Assembly (NCBI GenBank): GCA_025964575.1
Contig: JAOPYO010000383.1
Span: forward strand, 1 to 54,927
Reading direction: 5' to 3'
Source: Actinomycetes bacterium
GTDB lineage: Bacteria; Actinomycetota; Actinomycetes; Streptosporangiales; Streptosporangiaceae
Length of the DNA stretch: 54,927 nucleotides
Below are positions 51,832 through 54,927 of the stretch, piece after piece. A model generated the notes under the pieces. That model was given only the letters and a program-made list of their open reading frames with translations. It was not told the origin of the DNA and did no database searches. Made by a program: the position numbers and the translations under genes. Each line of letters starts with the position of its first letter. Positions within the stretch are counted from its first letter, which is position 1.

Positions 51832-53160
51832 CATCCTCCCCACGCCTGAAGGGCGGGGGATTCCAACCCACCGGCCCCCGTCAGGAGGTGACGAGTTGAG
51901 GTTCACGGTTCACGGCCCCGGCCAACGCCTGGAGGGCTCCCCGCGCTGCCACCCCATGCCCTGGGGCGGTGTCTTTGATGTTTCTGGCCGCGTTCACATC
52001 GGCGTTGCCGGTGTATCCGCAGGCCACACACAGAAAAACCGCTTGGCTCTCGCGGTTCTCCCGGGCGAGGTGCCCACACGCCGAGCAACGCTGGGAGGTG
52101 TACGCGGGGCTGATCTTGACGACCCGCCCGGGCGCCTTGTGCTCCAGCCGTTTGACCAGGCCACCCCACCCGTTGGCGAGGATGCCCCGGTTCAACCCGG
52201 CCTTCTGAGCAACGTTCCTGCCCGGCTCCTGCACGGTGCCCTTCGCCGACCGGGTCATACCACGCACGTTCAGGCTCTCGACGCGGATGAGGTCGAAGCG
52301 GCGCGCCAGCATCGTCGAGGTCTTCTCCACCCAATCCTTACGCCGATCACCCTCACGCGCCTTCAGCTTCGCGATCGCGGCCTTGACCCGCTGGCGCCGG
52401 TTCGACCCGCGCTGGGCGTTGGCCAGCTTGCGCTGCAACCGCAGCAGCCGCTCACCCTCCCGGCCACTCTAACCCGCGACGTTCAGCAACTCACCCGTGG
52501 ACAGTGCAGCAGACACCGCCACGCCACGATCCACACCGACCACTTCACCGGTGCCCGGCGCGGGGATCGGTTCCGGGATGGCGGCGAACGCCACATGCCA
52601 GCGCCCGGCCGCATCCCGGGTCATCCGGTAGGACCTCACCCCGTCCGGCACTGCACGGGACCAGCGGAACCGCACCCAGCCCACCTTCGGGACACGCACC
52701 TGCCCGACATTGCGCGACAGGCGCCGTACGTCGCCGTCTTTGACGGCAACGATCCGGAATCCCTCATCCCGCCCGGCCTTACGCCACCCCGGCCGCCGGT
52801 GCGTGCCGTTGAAGAAGTTCGCCATCGCCTGGGCGTGGTCCTTGAGCGCCTGCTGCTGAACGATCACCGACCCGCCGCGCAACCACCCACACGCCTCACG
52901 GGCGGCGGTGAGCTGACGGCACTGCTCCGCGAAACCCGGCGCGCCCTTACGCCCCGGACGCCAATACCCGCCCTGTTCGACGGCCAGGTTCCACACGAAA
53001 CGGGCGTGCCCACAGTGCTCCAGCAACACCGCCTCCTGCGCGGGCGAGGCTCAAGACGATACCGGGACACCCCAGCAACCTAACGACCATCACCGACAGA
53101 ACCGGAGACCCCGTGCAGCACAGTGCCGCGTGTCCTCCCCGCCCTGAAGGACGGGGCATC
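51832..53160 (-). mobile_element. Decayed IS605-family tnpB-only element inserted between paaI and paaK
   Basis: The element is bounded by two related hairpins of the IS605 end type, CCTCCCC...GAA...GGGCGGGG at about 51836-51861 and CCCCGCCC-TGAA-GGACGGGG at 53137-53156. It carries only a tnpB reading frame on the minus strand and no Y1 transposase. The right end is the 51.83 kb side, where the omega/reRNA usually overlaps the 3' end of tnpB. The ends are read from their shape; exact borders are approximate. Confidence 0.75.
51881..53070 (-). pseudogene. tnpB: IS605-family TnpB with frameshift and amber codon
   Basis: Full TnpB content is present in order. The N-terminus VSRYRLEPRP is in one frame from GTG 53070. 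A one-base loss near 53041-53047 moves AQEAVLLEHCGHARFVWNLA into another. The RuvC I Asp occurs in VVGVDRGVAVSA. An in-frame TAG at 52469-52471 then interrupts just before REGERLLRLQRKLANAQRG. The 3' half has RRFDLIRVESLNVRGM and the zinc finger CSACGHLARENRESQAVFLC followed by VACGYTGNADVNAARNI, with the last RuvC Asp. All catalytic parts survive, so decay is recent, but two lesions prevent a normal protein. Confidence 0.88.
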
Positions 53161-53177
53161 CACGCTGTAGGCATCAG

Positions 53178-54494
53178 GTGACCGAACGGATCACCGCATC
53201 CGCGGCCGGCGATCTCGACGCGGCCGAGCGGCTGGGGGTCGATGAACTCCGCGCGCTGCAACTGGAGCGCCTGCAGTGGACGCTGCGGCACGCCTACGCC
53301 AACGTTCCGGCCTACACGAAGAAATTCGACGAGGCCGGGGTGCGACCGCAGGACTGCCGAAGCCTGGCGGATCTGGCGAAGTTCCCCCTCACCACCAAGC
53401 ACGATCTGCGCGACAACTATCCCTTCGGCATGTTCGCCGTGCCGCGGGAGCAGGTACGCCGGATTCACGCCTCCAGCGGCACCACCGGCCGGCCCACAGT
53501 GGTCGGCTACACCGAACGAGACCTCGACACCTGGGCCACGGTGATGGCCCGCTCGATCCGCGCCGCGGGCGGCAGGCCGGGACACCGGGTGCACGTGGCC
53601 TATGGCTACGGGCTGTTCACCGGCGGGCTCGGCGCACACTACGGCGCCGAGAGACTCGGCTGCACCGTCATCCCGGCCTCCGGTGGCATGACCGCCCGGC
53701 AGGTCCAGATCATCCAGGACTTCCAGCCCGAGATCATCATGGTCACCCCGTCCTACATGCTCACCCTGGTCGACGAGTTCGAGCGGCAGGGCATCGACCC
53801 GCGGACCACCTCCCTGAAGGTCGGCATCTTCGGCGCGGAACCATGGACCGAGCAGATGCGCACCGAACTCGAAGAACGGATGGACATCGACGCGGTGGAC
53901 ATCTACGGTCTGTCCGAGGTGATCGGCCCGGGTGTCGCGCAGGAATGCGTGGAGACCAAGGACGGGCTGCACGTCTGGGAGGACCACTTCTATCCCGAGG
54001 TGATCGACCCGATCGGCGAGAACGTGCTCGGTGAGGGTGAGACCGGCGAGTTGCTGTTCACTTCCCTGACCAAGCAGGCGATGCCGATCATCCGCTACCG
54101 CACCAGGGATCTCACCCGGTTGCTGCCTGGGACCGCACGTCCCTCGCACCGCCGGATGGAGAAGATCACCGGCCGCTCCGACGACATGATCATCCTGCGC
54201 GGGGTCAACGTGTTCCCCACCCAGATCGAGGAGATCGTGCTGCGGACCGTGGGCCTTGCCCCGCACTTCCAGCTCGTGCTGAGCAGCAAGGGCCGGATGG
54301 ACCACCTGACGGTCCGGGTGGAGGCGCGGGCCGACACCTCGGCCGAGCGGCGAATCGCCGCGGCCGCGGAACTGGTGCGCGACGTCAAGGACGGCGTCGG
54401 CGTCACCGTTGAGGCCGCCGTGGTGGATCCGGAGACACTGGAGCGTTCGATGGGCAAGCTGCGGCGGGTCACCGACAGGCGCGAACGCCCATAA
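53178..54494 (+). CDS. paaK: Phenylacetate-CoA ligase PaaK
   Basis: 438 residues from GTG 53178. ANL-family motifs: the P-loop ASSGTTGRPTVVGYT near residue 99, YGYGLFTGGLGAHYG and MTARQVQIIQDFQPEIIMVT, YGLSEVIGPG, and the C-terminal hinge GRSDDMIILRGVNVFPTQIE. It activates phenylacetate to phenylacetyl-CoA, the first pathway step. No good ribosome site precedes the GTG; the region upstream belongs to the tnpB element. It may therefore be translated less efficiently than in the ancestral paaI-paaK arrangement. Confidence 0.95.
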   Translation: MTERITASAAGDLDAAERLGVDELRALQLERLQWTLRHAYANVPAYTKKFDEAGVRPQDCRSLADLAKFPLTTKHDLRDNYPFGMFAVPREQVRRIHASSGTTGRPTVVGYTERDLDTWATVMARSIRAAGGRPGHRVHVAYGYGLFTGGLGAHYGAERLGCTVIPASGGMTARQVQIIQDFQPEIIMVTPSYMLTLVDEFERQGIDPRTTSLKVGIFGAEPWTEQMRTELEERMDIDAVDIYGLSEVIGPGVAQECVETKDGLHVWEDHFYPEVIDPIGENVLGEGETGELLFTSLTKQAMPIIRYRTRDLTRLLPGTARPSHRRMEKITGRSDDMIILRGVNVFPTQIEEIVLRTVGLAPHFQLVLSSKGRMDHLTVRVEARADTSAERRIAAAAELVRDVKDGVGVTVEAAVVDPETLERSMGKLRRVTDRRERP

Positions 54495-54515
54495 GACAGC
54501 TGGGATGATCGAGGC

Positions 54516-54927
54516 ATGACATCAGCGCGAACGGCCGGGCCGGCCCGTCGTGGCCGCCCCGGCTACGATCTGGAGTCCTTGCTGCAGGTGGCGGTGAAGC
54601 TGTTCAACGAACGCGGATACGACGGCACGAGCATGGAGGATCTCTCCCGCAAGCTCGGCATCACCAAATCCGCGATCTACCACCACGTCCCCAGCAAGGA
54701 GGAACTCCTCCGCCTCGCACTGGACCGCGCGCTCGACGGGCTCTTCGAGGTCGCGAGCGAGGTCGAGCAGACCCCGGGCCGGGCGATCGACAGGCTGGAG
54801 CGACTCGTGCGCGGCAGTGTCGCCGTGCTCGTGGACCGGTTGCCGTTCGTCACCCTGTTGCTGCGGGTTCGCGGCAACACCAAGGTGGAGCGGCATGCGC
54901 TCGCCCGGCGCCGCGAGTTCGACCTGC
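54516..54927 (+). CDS. TetR-family regulator, N-terminal part (cut by window edge), probable PaaR
   Basis: 137 codons visible from ATG 54516. The helix-turn-helix domain reads VAVKLFNERGYDGTSMEDLS then RKLGITKSAIYHHVPSKEEL, typical of TetR; part of the ligand domain follows before the window edge. It starts 22 bases after paaK. Position and the two TetR-like operators in the paaZ/paaI region suggest it is the phenylacetyl-CoA-responsive repressor PaaR of actinobacteria. This is inference from context. Confidence 0.85.
   Translation, partial: MTSARTAGPARRGRPGYDLESLLQVAVKLFNERGYDGTSMEDLSRKLGITKSAIYHHVPSKEELLRLALDRALDGLFEVASEVEQTPGRAIDRLERLVRGSVAVLVDRLPFVTLLLRVRGNTKVERHALARRREFDL

Overview
The window is high-GC DNA with many GTG starts, dense ATGA/GTGA gene overlaps and gene families typical of filamentous actinomycetes: a LAL-type LuxR regulator, F420-type LLM oxidoreductase, Rv1733c-like membrane protein, Tat-type lipoproteins and an RHIM-like effector-associated protein. 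A Streptosporangiales-like chromosome is my best guess, but no taxonomic marker is present, so that is inference.

Left part (1-28.8 kb) is a patchwork of small units. They are: the end of a deoC operon with its LacI repressor; a decayed amyloid-signalling gene; an oxidoreductase divergent from a LAL regulator; a tnpB fragment; an ABC exporter divergent from a MarR gene; a VOC protein divergent from another MarR gene; a secreted phosphodiesterase; a deacetylase/YncE lipoprotein pair; and a BlaI/M56 pair beside a decayed ABC permease. After these come an Rv1733c-like/universal stress/methyltransferase/MgtC run, the helicase HrpB with a thiamine-binding-type partner, several membrane proteins and an MFS transporter with a strong hairpin operator. 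Several short remnants (FtsX C-terminus, Gfo/Idh C-terminus, membrane-protein C-terminus) show repeated gene loss here.

Middle (28.8-45.3 kb) is a carbohydrate locus. One long minus-strand run reads DeoR regulator, D-2-hydroxyacid dehydrogenase, FGGY kinase, GH78 alpha-L-rhamnosidase, CUT1 binding protein, two permeases, GH106-like rhamnosidase. The genes are joined mostly by 4-base overlaps or very short gaps. Divergently, a second FGGY kinase is coupled to a histidine phosphatase, followed by a convergent GH63-like hydrolase. The layout suggests import of an intact rhamnosylated glycoside, cytoplasmic removal of rhamnose and phosphorylation of the products. No rhamnose isomerase or aldolase is present, so the downstream chemistry is open. 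This is the most likely undescribed system in the window.

Right part (45.4-54.9 kb) is a phenylacetate degradation locus. The minus-strand operon paaZ-A-B-C-D-E diverges from paaI-paaK and a TetR gene cut by the window edge. Two related 18-base operator-like sites lie in the divergent promoter region. A decayed IS605-type tnpB element (one frameshift, one amber codon) sits exactly between paaI and paaK.

No rRNA, tRNA or CRISPR array was found.
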